Source: Deltaproteobacteria bacterium
Lineage (GTDB): Bacteria; Desulfobacterota; DSM-4660; Desulfatiglandales; Desulfatiglandaceae
Direction: 5' to 3'
Assembly (NCBI GenBank): GCA_019307645.1
Contig: JAFDJF010000639.1
Span: 1 to 5,326, forward strand
Length of the DNA stretch: 5,326 nt
Part shown: positions 1 to 5,167 of the stretch, in pieces
How positions within the stretch are numbered: position 1 is the first letter of the stretch
How the letters are laid out: the number at the start of each line of letters is the position of its first letter
The notes under the pieces: generated by a model
The model's database searches: none
Told to the model about the DNA's origin: nothing
What the model saw: the letters and a program-made list of their open reading frames with translations, nothing else
Translations under genes and position numbers: made by a program

Positions 1-102
1 ACACTGGAAATCCTTTCAGATGAAAAAGCCATGAAATCCATCAGAAGATCGATCAGTGAAGCACACAAGGGGATGTGGGTTGATTCTGACGAGGTCTTTT
101 GA
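1..102 (+). CDS. Phd/YefM-family antitoxin, C-terminal fragment
   Basis: The open frame enters from the left edge and ends at TGA 100-102, giving 33 residues that begin TLEILSDEKAMKSIRRS and end WVDSDEVF. The pattern 'LEIL(S/T)D...SIR..I..A..G...D.DEVF' is typical of the C-terminal tail of Phd/YefM-type antitoxins, the part that wraps around and neutralises the partner toxin. The DNA-binding N-terminal domain lies outside the window. The stop overlaps the first possible start of the following RelE/ParE-type toxin gene, the usual antitoxin-then-toxin order with translational coupling. Such pairs normally repress their own promoter, which would lie upstream of this window. A RelB- or ParD-like antitoxin cannot be fully excluded from the tail alone. 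Confidence 0.8.
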   Translation, partial: TLEILSDEKAMKSIRRSISEAHKGMWVDSDEVF

Positions 103-410
103 GGGTGGAAAAATTTAGGCTTAGATTTACCCCTGAGGCGGCAAGGTTATTATCCAGGTTTCATCCTGAAAATAAAAAGCTCATCAAAGCAGCGCTCGAT
201 GAGCTTCGAAAAAATCCTTTTACAGGGAATGAATTGCAGGAAGAGCTGTCTGGTTTCAAATCTTATAAAACAAAAAGATACCGCATTTTATACGCCATCA
301 GTGAAGAAGAAAACGTAATCCAAATATACTATATCGGCCACAGGAAAGATGTATATGATCAATTTAGAGTCCTGTTAACCGAACTTCGAGACCGCTCAGA
401 AAGCGAATAA
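99..410 (+). CDS. RelE/ParE-family toxin of a type II toxin-antitoxin system
   Basis: This is a 103-residue basic protein of normal size for the RelE/ParE fold. It has an N-terminal helical part (FTPEAARLLSRF, then KKLIKAALDELRKNPFTGNEL), a basic strand region SYKTKRYRILYAI near residues 55-66, and the closing strand YYIGHRKDVYDQF at 77-89. 'YR(I/V)LY.I...ENVI.I..IGHRKDVY' is the family hallmark. RelE-type members cut mRNA on the ribosome and ParE-type members poison gyrase; sequence alone does not settle which. TTG at 99 overlaps the antitoxin TGA (TTGA). GTG at 105 would give a protein two residues shorter and is an equally possible start: GAGG at 91-94 lies 4 nt from the TTG and 10 nt from the GTG. 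The gene ends 29 bp from the oppositely oriented aminotransferase. Confidence 0.87.
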   Translation: MRVEKFRLRFTPEAARLLSRFHPENKKLIKAALDELRKNPFTGNELQEELSGFKSYKTKRYRILYAISEEENVIQIYYIGHRKDVYDQFRVLLTELRDRSESE

Positions 411-412
411 AG

Positions 413-441
413 TCCGTGATAATCCGCGTCCTTCCGTGGTC
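413..441. repeat. Possible dispersed short repeat (TCCGTG/TCCGCG phrase)
   Basis: The gap between the two convergent genes consists of closely related hexamers: TCCGTG at 413-418, TCCGCG at 423-428 and CTTCCGTGGTC at 431-441. From memory, similar 'CCGTG...TCCGTGTCC.TCCGTGGT' phrases recur between genes in many environmental bacteria, with unknown function. Only one copy is visible here, so the assignment is weak. I see no convincing terminator hairpin with a U-tract in this gap. Confidence 0.25.
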
Positions 442-1630
442 AAGAACTACACACCTTGCAGATCCTTTCCTGATCCGCTTCTTTCAGATAGGGGTGCATG
501 GGCAGGCTGAAGATTCTTGATGCGCATTCTTCGGAGACTGGAAACGCCGCTTCCTGATACCCCAGAGAGGCAAATGCCGCCGCTTCCTGATACCCCAGAG
601 AGGCAAATGCCGTCTGGAGGTGCAGGGGCCTGGGGTAATAAATGGCCGTTGGGATGTCCGCTTCTTTCAGTTTTCCCTGGATATCAGACCTGTGCCCCCC
701 ATCTTTTGCCAGGACAGAGTACTGGGCCCATGCGGACAGGCAGTCAGGCGGAATTTCCGGCGCCTTGATCTCCGCTGTTTCAAAATTCCGCGAATAACGC
801 TGCGCCGCCTCCTGCCGGAGTTGGATTTCCTCGGAAAAGATCTCAAACTTGGCAAGCAGGATGGCTGCCTGCATTGTATCCAGCCGTCCGTTTATCCCGA
901 TCCGGACGTTTTCGTATTTATTGGCGCCCTGTCCGTGGACCCGGAATGATCTCATGCGATCAACCAGGTCGTCATGGTCGGTGAAACACATCCCGCCGTC
1001 ACCATAACAGCCCAAAGGTTTTGCAGGAAAAAATGACGTGCAGGCAATATCACCGAATGAGCAGGCCCTTTTTCCCTTGTACTCGCCGCCGAAAGACTGT
1101 GCTGCATCTTCAATAACAAACAGACCGTGTCCGGCTGCAATGTCACTGATGCGGTCATAATCCGCAGGCAGCCCAAACAGATCAACCGCAATGATGCCTC
1201 TTGGATTAAGCGATGATGGGGAAGGAACTTTGGGAAAAGGATGTTTTGAAAAATCTCCGGACTTTAAGGCCTCCACGGCCTGCTCCAGTTTCAGAGGATC
1301 AATATTAAACGTGATCGGATCAATATCTACAAAAACGGGTGTTGCGCCCAGCAGGCTGATTACCTCTGCCGTTGCAATAAAGGTAAAAGGCGTCGTGAAT
1401 ATGGCATCTCCCGGCCCCACCTCATATGCCATGAGGGCCAGCATCAGGGCATCTGTGCCGGACGCACAGCCCATGGCATGTTTTGCGCCCACATAATCTG
1501 AAAGCCTTTGTTCCAGTTCCTGGATTTCAGGGCCCATGACATACCTGCCATGGTCCAGAACCGCTCTGAGATTGTCCTCAATTTTATCGCGAATTCTCCG
1601 TTGCTGAGCCGGTAGATCCATAAATTGCAT
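440..1630 (-). CDS. DegT/DnrJ/EryC1/StrS-family PLP-dependent sugar aminotransferase, WbpE-like
   Basis: This is a 396-residue cytoplasmic enzyme of fold type I. Visible motifs are the N-terminal DLPAQQRRIRDKIEDNL and GRYVMGPE stretch, the cofactor phosphate loop ASGTDAL (56-62), EDAAQSFGG (174-182) with Asp175 expected at the PLP ring nitrogen, and TSFFPAKPLGCYGDGG (198-213), where Lys204 should form the Schiff base. RLDTMQAAILL (249-259) and SLPMHPYL near the C-terminus also fit. The closest family I recall is WbpE/WlbC, which aminates a UDP-3-keto-N-acetylglucosaminuronic acid for surface polysaccharide; the exact substrate is inference. Residues 341-362 are a perfect duplication of the 11-residue unit AFASLGYQEAA, absent from normal relatives and lying before the conserved FPVSE/SLPMHPYL segment. 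The start is supported by AGGGAG (1637-1642) with a 6-nt spacer. An insertion element separates the gene from the pilin operon upstream. Confidence 0.9.
   Translation of the reverse strand: MQFMDLPAQQRRIRDKIEDNLRAVLDHGRYVMGPEIQELEQRLSDYVGAKHAMGCASGTDALMLALMAYEVGPGDAIFTTPFTFIATAEVISLLGATPVFVDIDPITFNIDPLKLEQAVEALKSGDFSKHPFPKVPSPSSLNPRGIIAVDLFGLPADYDRISDIAAGHGLFVIEDAAQSFGGEYKGKRACSFGDIACTSFFPAKPLGCYGDGGMCFTDHDDLVDRMRSFRVHGQGANKYENVRIGINGRLDTMQAAILLAKFEIFSEEIQLRQEAAQRYSRNFETAEIKAPEIPPDCLSAWAQYSVLAKDGGHRSDIQGKLKEADIPTAIYYPRPLHLQTAFASLGYQEAAAFASLGYQEAAFPVSEECASRIFSLPMHPYLKEADQERICKVCSS
545..612 (-). repeat. Perfect tandem duplication, 33-bp unit x2, in the aminotransferase gene
   Basis: Copies at 546-578 and 579-611 are identical, and the period holds from 545 to 612. 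The unit is 11 codons, so the frame is kept. GCCG stands at both ends of the unit, a plausible 4-bp slippage site. No base has diverged between copies. Confidence 0.97.
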
Positions 1631-1649
1631 ATCATACTCCCTTTTGAGT

Positions 1650-1679
1650 TTTATACAGGTTTTGGTAATTTCTCAATAA
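1650..1679 (-). promoter_or_regulatory. Possible hybrid sigma-70-type promoter at the insertion junction, for the aminotransferase
   Basis: On the - strand a TATAAA at 1655-1650 lies just upstream of the aminotransferase ribosome binding site. Candidate -35 boxes are TTGAGA at 1676-1671 (15-nt spacer) or TTATTG at 1679-1674 (18-nt spacer). The -10 would be host DNA, while either -35 lies in the terminal repeat of the inserted element. Neither spacing is ideal, so this is a hypothesis. Confidence 0.3.
1657..1664. repeat. Left target-site duplication of the IS66-like element (AGGTTTTG)
   Basis: AGGTTTTG abuts the GTAA end of the element, and the identical octamer stands at 2040-2047. The match extends three bases further left (TACAGGTTTTG at 1654-1664 and 2037-2047), but on the right side those three bases are also the end of the terminal repeat. 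Eight base pairs is the usual IS66-family duplication. Confidence 0.85.
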
Positions 1680-1726
1680 CTCTGGGTCGGGCGGGGCCGT
1701 GGGGGTCTCTTTTTAGAAGCCCTCAT
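1665..1726. repeat. Left terminal inverted repeat of the IS66-like element
   Basis: Aligned to the reverse complement of 1983-2039, it matches at 53 of 57 columns, with one 5-bp length difference in the GC-rich block (the left arm has an extra TCGGG-type repeat near 1686-1691). Similarity fades after the CAT at 1724-1726, exactly where the inner element is inserted. Confidence 0.9.
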
Positions 1727-1731
1727 ATTTG
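1723..1731. repeat. Left target-site duplication of the inner element (TCATATTTG)
   Basis: TCATATTTG here is repeated exactly at 1862-1870, flanking the palindromic inner element. If the element is instead defined by its symmetric GA...TC ends (1731-1863), the duplication is the 6-bp ATATTT. Confidence 0.75.
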
Positions 1732-1861
1732 ACGGTTTCGTAAAAAATCGTCACTCCGGTGAAAACCGGAGTCCAGACAAGCTGGAACTATCTGATATAA
1801 CTGGATTCCGGCCTTCGCCGGAATGACGAAAAATGGTGTTTTCCGACTTTTTACGAGTTCA
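1732..1861. mobile_element. Nested palindromic MITE-like repeat, about 130 bp
   Basis: The ends are imperfect inverted repeats. From 1731 the left end reads GACGGTTTCGTAAAAAATCG and the reverse complement of the right end reads GATGAACTCGTAAAAAGTCG, 15 of 20 matching with a shared TCGTAAAAA core. Inside are three hairpins: ACTCCGGT-GAAA-ACCGGAGT (1753-1772, with a GNRA-type loop), CCAG-ACAAG-CTGG (1773-1785) and ATTCCGGC-CTTC-GCCGGAAT (1805-1824). It has no coding capacity. Repeats with GACTTTTTACGAGTTCATC ends and ATTCCGGC hairpins are, from memory, abundant between genes in Desulfobacterota; one copy cannot prove that. The flanking TCATATTTG direct repeats show it entered the outer element after that was in place. 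Confidence 0.75.
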
Positions 1862-1870
1862 TCATATTTG
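1862..1870. repeat. Right target-site duplication of the inner element (TCATATTTG)
   Basis: Exact match to 1723-1731. Confidence 0.75.
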
Positions 1871-1982
1871 TGAGTCATTCTAAAATGACGGCAGCTTGCA
1901 ACGCAATTCGTTATCAGGGGCCTACAAGGCGCGTCTTACGCGCCAGGTTTTCCTTTTCTGCCTTTCCGTTGCTTGATCGGTG

Positions 1983-2039
1983 ATGCGGGTTTCCAAAAAG
2001 AGACCCCCACGGCCCCGCCCAGAGTTATTGAGAAGTTAC
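1983..2039. repeat. Right terminal inverted repeat of the IS66-like element
   Basis: The reverse complement begins GTAACTTCTCAATAACTCTG and pairs with 1665-1726. It lacks the 5-bp extra repeat seen in the left arm. Confidence 0.9.
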
Positions 2040-2047
2040 AGGTTTTG
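2040..2047. repeat. Right target-site duplication of the IS66-like element (AGGTTTTG)
   Basis: Exact match to 1657-1664, directly after the outer TTAC end of the right terminal repeat. Confidence 0.85.
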
Positions 2048-2075
2048 CGGAAACGATCTCATTTCTGGACGGACA

Positions 2076-2915
2076 CTATCTGACATTATCAAAGAAAACC
2101 TGCCCGTCTTTCTCTTCGTAATAAAACCTGTCCGCATATGGATTTGGCGGCATTTCCCGAAGAAGGCCTTTTTCTATGAGCGTCTCAAGGGAAGGCGGGA
2201 AAGAATCATATTGGTTTCCATATTCCCGAATGGAATTTTCAAGCAATAAGACCCCTTGTAAGGCAACAAGCCTGTCGGAGAGCTGCACCCTGTGTTTTTC
2301 TTCCAGTCCCGGGTCTCCAAGCATTGACTGCAGCAGACCGATCGCCGCTTCTATTCTCCCCCCTTTTTTGGCAAACCGTCCACCGAGGATCGCCAGGGCA
2401 GGCGGGGCGTGTTTAACCTTGGCAGCTTCAAAAAACAGCTCTGAGGCCCTGGCATACTCTCCCAGGAAATAGTAGTAGTCAAAGCCCATGTAATATGCCG
2501 GCCGCCAGTCCCAGAACCGCTGCTCCCTGGAGATGTCCAGCAGCGGTATGGCCTTCTCCGGCATCTCTCCCTCCATGGCGACAATGGCCTGAGTATACAG
2601 ATAGGTTTGCTGAAAGTATGGGTCCAGCGCAAGGGACTGGGCCAAGGCCGCGGCGCTTTTTGCGTATTCCTCTTGAGGGATCTTTTTTCCAACCCCGATC
2701 ACCGATCCGACTTCCAGCACAAGATAATCGGCCAGCAAACCTTTAAATTCTCCGGCAAATAACTTGAACAGCCCGGGGGGAAGGGCGCTTACGTTTAATT
2801 GATAAGAACTGCTCAGCCCGCTTCTAATTTCCCTGATTGTCCGATTACATACCACAAAAAAGGTCACAAAAAAGCATAAAGGAAGAATTACGCTGAAGAC
2901 ATTCCTGCGGGTCAT
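2076..2915 (-). CDS. Membrane-anchored helical-repeat (TPR-like) protein with pseudopilin-like C-terminal segment
   Basis: This 279-residue protein has a short basic start (MTRRN) and one hydrophobic segment at about 6-23, so it is probably anchored in the inner membrane facing the periplasm. The middle is alpha-helical with TPR-like stretches, for example 84-117 (AKSAAALAQSLALDPYFQQTY) and 137-170 (PAYYMGFDYYYFLGEYARAS). The tail at about 229-272 (IREYGNQYDSFPPSLETLI, then KGLLREMPPNPYADRFYY) resembles the C-terminal part of GspG-like pseudopilins ('G.yP.sLe.Lv..gll..iP.dPfg..Y'). Its ATG overlaps the permease stop (ATGA, 2912-2915), which implies translational coupling. By position it may do the job of PilG, the accessory protein of the Myxococcus pilGHI transporter, but I cannot show homology from sequence alone. 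Confidence 0.8.
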   Translation of the reverse strand: MTRRNVFSVILPLCFFVTFFVVCNRTIREIRSGLSSSYQLNVSALPPGLFKLFAGEFKGLLADYLVLEVGSVIGVGKKIPQEEYAKSAAALAQSLALDPYFQQTYLYTQAIVAMEGEMPEKAIPLLDISREQRFWDWRPAYYMGFDYYYFLGEYARASELFFEAAKVKHAPPALAILGGRFAKKGGRIEAAIGLLQSMLGDPGLEEKHRVQLSDRLVALQGVLLLENSIREYGNQYDSFPPSLETLIEKGLLREMPPNPYADRFYYEEKDGQVFFDNVR

Positions 2916-3721
2916 GCCAGTTCTCGTCTCTGAAAAATCATCATGGTCAGGATGAGGCAGATACCGATATAGGAAAGACCGTATGCTGCCACTGCAAATA
3001 AGTAAGATGCATTTACGGGAAGGCCGTATGCAGCGGTTGTCTTGAGATCAAATACAGCCAGATTAGGAAAAACCCATGAAATAAAATTCGTAACTTTTAT
3101 CAGCAATACATTATCTTCAAACATCTGGCTCTTAATAATCATGTTTTTTACATTTTCCACATTCTGGCCAATGAAATAAGACAGCATGGAAAGCAAAACC
3201 GCGGTAAACGGATGCGTTGTAATACTTACCCAAAGAAAGGATATGGCCAGGAGCACAAGCAGGGACAGGGACAGGTAGGTCAATGCGAGAAAAAAAACAG
3301 GCCATGAAAAATGCATCGGGATAAAGGCCTCATGACCGGCGGTTGCCAGTTTAAAAGAAAGGGCTGCACATATGCCGAGAATAGCACTCGAAAGGAGTAT
3401 TATGAGACCCAGGCCCGTATATTTCCCCAGGATGTACTGCGACCTGTTAATAGGCCTTGAAAGGATCATGTATATGGTCTTTCTGTCCAGGTCGTTTGAA
3501 AGCGCATTTATGCTGAGGAAGAATATGATGATAAGGCCGGAAAATGACACCACGGACAGGCCCACGTCCACGGCAACTTTACCCAGCTCCCAGGAAAACA
3601 TGGCCGTGATGATGATGTTTGCCGTGAATAAGAGCAGCCCCAGAAGAAAAATACCATAAAGGGCCCTGTTGCGGATGCACTCTTTGAATGTGATGCGGGC
3701 GATGAGGAATATATTAGACAT
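2912..3721 (-). CDS. ABC-2-type transporter permease, PilI-like by context
   Basis: This is a 269-residue inner-membrane protein with six predicted hydrophobic spans (about 20-41, 53-73, 101-123, 139-160, 166-187 and 239-262), the usual layout of an ABC-2 permease. The cytoplasmic segment after the second span, NDLDRKTIYMILSRPINRSQ then YILGKY, is the family hallmark ('...kTi..iLs.Pi.R..yilGK'). ATG 3721 is preferred because GAGGGG at 3727-3732 lies 5 nt upstream; an in-frame ATG at 3736 would add MRGEK but would contain that site. The start overlaps the ATPase gene by 8 nt and the stop overlaps the next gene by 4 nt, so the three proteins are probably made together as one transporter with an accessory factor. 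Next to pilA the obvious parallel is Myxococcus PilI. The transported substrate is unknown. Confidence 0.88.
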   Translation of the reverse strand: MSNIFLIARITFKECIRNRALYGIFLLGLLLFTANIIITAMFSWELGKVAVDVGLSVVSFSGLIIIFFLSINALSNDLDRKTIYMILSRPINRSQYILGKYTGLGLIILLSSAILGICAALSFKLATAGHEAFIPMHFSWPVFFLALTYLSLSLLVLLAISFLWVSITTHPFTAVLLSMLSYFIGQNVENVKNMIIKSQMFEDNVLLIKVTNFISWVFPNLAVFDLKTTAAYGLPVNASYLFAVAAYGLSYIGICLILTMMIFQRRELA

Positions 3722-4481
3722 TTTTTCCCCTCTCATGGCCCTCGATCAGATTTATAAAGGCATCCTCAAATGTGGCGGCATTTCGGGAAAACGCATCCAC
3801 TTCTCCGCAATAAAGCAGCTCCCCTTTGTTCAGGACGCCAATACGGTCACAGAGCCTTTCCACATCGCTCAGGATGTGGGAGCTGAAAAAAACCGTTTTC
3901 CCCTTTTCACGCAGCTCGAGGATCACATCGGTAATCAGCCTTCGACCCAAAGGGTCAAGTCCGCTCATGGGCTCATCAAGGACATATATCCGGGGTTCAT
4001 GCACCAGCGCCACAGCAAGGCCCAGGCGCTGTTTCATCCCTTTTGAATAGGTCTTGATGGGCCATGAACCGGCAGCCGAAAGATCCAGCCCGCGCAGGAC
4101 ATCCTCAGTCCTTTCGTAAACGGCCTCCCGGTCCATCCCGGATGCCTTTCCAGCAAACAACAGGGTTTCTCGACCTGTGAGATTTTCATAAAAGCAGGGG
4201 GTCTCGGCAGAATAACCGATAAGGTGCTGGAAAGCGTCCTGCCCCACAACAAGTTCTTCAAGGGTAATCGTCCCCCGGGTCGGTTTGATGAAATTGAGAA
4301 TCAGTTTTATGGCCGTACTTTTCCCGGCGCCGTTGGCCGTACTTTTCCCGGCGCCGTTGGGACCCAGAAATCCGAATATCTCGCCCCTGTTAATGCCAAG
4401 CGACAATCCATGCAATACGGTTGTCCGCTTCATGCCGATCTTAAAGTCTTTCCATATATTATCAAACTGAATTGCTCTCAT
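3714..4481 (-). CDS. ABC transporter ATP-binding protein, PilH-like by context, with duplicated Walker A loop
   Basis: This 255-residue ATPase should drive the permease encoded next. Motifs in order: Walker A GPNGAGKST (40-48), a Q-loop region with Glu93 in place of Gln (GYSAETP), signature YSKGMKQR (145-152, the form usual in ABC-2 exporters), Walker B IYVLDEP (165-171), D-loop SGLD (173-176) and switch His202. The anomaly is an exact 8-residue duplication, GPNGAGKSTANGAGKSTA at 40-57. It places a second P-loop core between the first one and the helix that normally follows. The second copy has Thr where the leading Gly of GxxxxGK(S/T) should be. ATP binding is likely disturbed unless one copy is looped out. 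Without the insert the protein is a normal-length member. The start ATG has AGGA only 1 nt upstream, so initiation may depend on pilA translation 42 nt upstream. Confidence 0.92.
   Translation of the reverse strand: MRAIQFDNIWKDFKIGMKRTTVLHGLSLGINRGEIFGFLGPNGAGKSTANGAGKSTAIKLILNFIKPTRGTITLEELVVGQDAFQHLIGYSAETPCFYENLTGRETLLFAGKASGMDREAVYERTEDVLRGLDLSAAGSWPIKTYSKGMKQRLGLAVALVHEPRIYVLDEPMSGLDPLGRRLITDVILELREKGKTVFFSSHILSDVERLCDRIGVLNKGELLYCGEVDAFSRNAATFEDAFINLIEGHERGKNV
4310..4360 (-). repeat. Perfect tandem duplication, 24-bp unit x2, over the Walker A codons
   Basis: Copies at 4311-4334 and 4335-4358 are identical, and the period holds over 4310-4360. The unit encodes eight residues (NGAGKSTA in register) and keeps the frame. 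TGG at both ends of the unit could have primed slippage. Confidence 0.97.
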
Positions 4482-4504
4482 ATCCTGCTTAAAACCGCCT
4501 CACC

Positions 4505-4520
4505 CACCAGACAAATGGTG
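4505..4520 (-). other. Weak hairpin between pilA and the ABC ATPase gene
   Basis: CACCA (4505-4509) pairs with TGGTG (4516-4520) around a 6-nt loop, just after the pilA stop. On the coding (-) strand no U-tract follows directly, so it is not a clear terminator. A structure here could lower downstream transcription or protect the 3' end of pilA mRNA, as expected when the pilin is needed in large excess over the transporter. Five base pairs could also be chance. Confidence 0.25.
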
Positions 4521-4523
4521 TTT

Positions 4524-5159
4524 TTACTTGGCCTCCGCCCATGTGGTATATGGTGCGCCGCCACCAGGCATGAGGTTGATGTTCTCGAGGGTCGTCAGGG
4601 TCGGCGCGGGCGGTGTGCAACCCAGACCGGTCGCATTGATCCAGCCCGCGTTACTGACGGAATATATCATATCTTCAACCGCAGAATCAATACCATATGC
4701 CGTGTCACCTTTTTGATGTCGTGAATAAAGGGTAAAAACAGACCTCTGATTGGTGTTACTCACTTCCCTGCCGGCGGCGATCATACAATCCCCGAGTACA
4801 ATGCCAACGCAGAAGGACTTATTGTCCCACCTTGTCCCGCTTATTCTGGCCCCACTGTCCGTACCGGTCGCAGCTCTGGACAATGTGGTGCGGGTAAGGG
4901 CATTGGCAATTCCATAAGGTGCAACAGTAACGGTCAGATTAGTTGGAACTGCTTCAGTGTGACCGTAGATACCCAGCTCCGAGTTAAGGTTGGCCTGGTC
5001 GGCCTTGACATTATGCACAACCGCCTTTGCAGCCGCATTATAAGACCTTGTCCGGTAAGATATGAACTGCGGGACCGCAATTGCCGCCAAAATTCCGATG
5101 ATAGCAATTACGATCATCAATTCAATGAGGGTAAAACCTTCTTCGACTTTGTTCGGCAT
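4524..5159 (-). CDS. pilA: Type IV pilin (prepilin), PilA-like
   Basis: The protein of 211 residues starts MPNKVEEG followed by [20 protein letters not shown]. This is a class IVa prepilin signal: cleavage after Gly8, N-methylated Phe as residue 1 of the mature protein, and Glu at mature position 5. The hydrophobic N-terminal helix anchors the pilin in the inner membrane before assembly and packs the pilus core afterwards. The mature form is about 203 residues, longer than the short Geobacter-type pilin and close to Myxococcus PilA. Cysteines are at 117, 125 and 181; two probably form a disulfide. ATG 5159 is chosen because AAAGGA (5168-5173) lies 8 nt upstream. ATG 5168 and TTG 5183 are in frame but poorly placed. 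A sigma-54 promoter lies upstream. A minor pilin is possible, but the promoter and first position in the operon favour a major one. Confidence 0.92.
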   Translation of the reverse strand: MPNKVEEGFTLIELMIVIAIIGILAAIAVPQFISYRTRSYNAAAKAVVHNVKADQANLNSELGIYGHTEAVPTNLTVTVAPYGIANALTRTTLSRAATGTDSGARISGTRWDNKSFCVGIVLGDCMIAAGREVSNTNQRSVFTLYSRHQKGDTAYGIDSAVEDMIYSVSNAGWINATGLGCTPPAPTLTTLENINLMPGGGAPYTTWAEAK

Positions 5160-5167
5160 TTTTCTCA

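Larger units (their letters stand above)
1665..2039. mobile_element. Non-autonomous IS66-like element (MITE), 375 bp
   Basis: The stretch is bounded by long inverted repeats that begin GTAA(T/C)TTCTCAATAACTC and continue through a GC-rich block to a run of T. The left arm is 1665-1726 and the right arm 1983-2039. IS66-family elements are known for ends starting 5'-GTAA and for 8-bp target duplications, and both are seen here (AGGTTTTG at 1657-1664 and 2040-2047). There is no transposase gene, so any movement would need an IS66-type transposase elsewhere. The interior holds a second nested element (1732-1861), a hairpin GTCATT-CTAA-AATGAC (1874-1889) and a hairpin GGCGCGT-CTT-ACGCGCC (1928-1944). 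Without the nested element and its duplication it would be 236 bp. It sits 26 bp upstream of the aminotransferase start codon (TSD included) and 28 bp past the stop of the helical-repeat gene. Confidence 0.85.

Noticed and set aside
545..612. Tandem repeat as a minisatellite or CRISPR-like array
   Set aside because: There are only two copies with no spacer, inside a coding frame; this is a simple duplication.
517..949. Open frames on the + strand opposite the aminotransferase (517-768 and 620-949)
   Set aside because: They lie antisense to a clear DegT-family gene, show no recognisable motif, and the first contains the duplicated DNA only as a by-product.
1665..2039. Long inverted repeat as an attenuator, bidirectional terminator or phage attachment site
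   Set aside because: The GTAA ends plus an exact 8-bp flanking duplication are better explained by IS66-type transposition.
1980..2249. An 89-codon + strand frame running from the insertion element into the helical-repeat gene
   Set aside because: It starts within the terminal repeat, is antisense to a well-supported gene and has no protein-family features.
3260..3276. GGGACAGGGACAGG short direct repeat in the permease gene
   Set aside because: It encodes the ordinary LSLSLL part of a membrane span; such low-complexity codon runs are expected there.
3722..3736. Upstream ATG (3736) as the permease start
   Set aside because: It would place the GAGGGG ribosome binding site inside the gene; ATG 3721 has that site at good spacing.
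4505..4525. Rho-independent terminator (stem plus TTTTT)
   Set aside because: The T-run follows the stem only on the + strand, where no gene is being read. The stem has just 5 bp.
4224..4724. A 166-codon + strand frame opposite the ABC ATPase and pilA
   Set aside because: It is antisense to two well-supported genes, and its internal repeat comes from the Walker A duplication.
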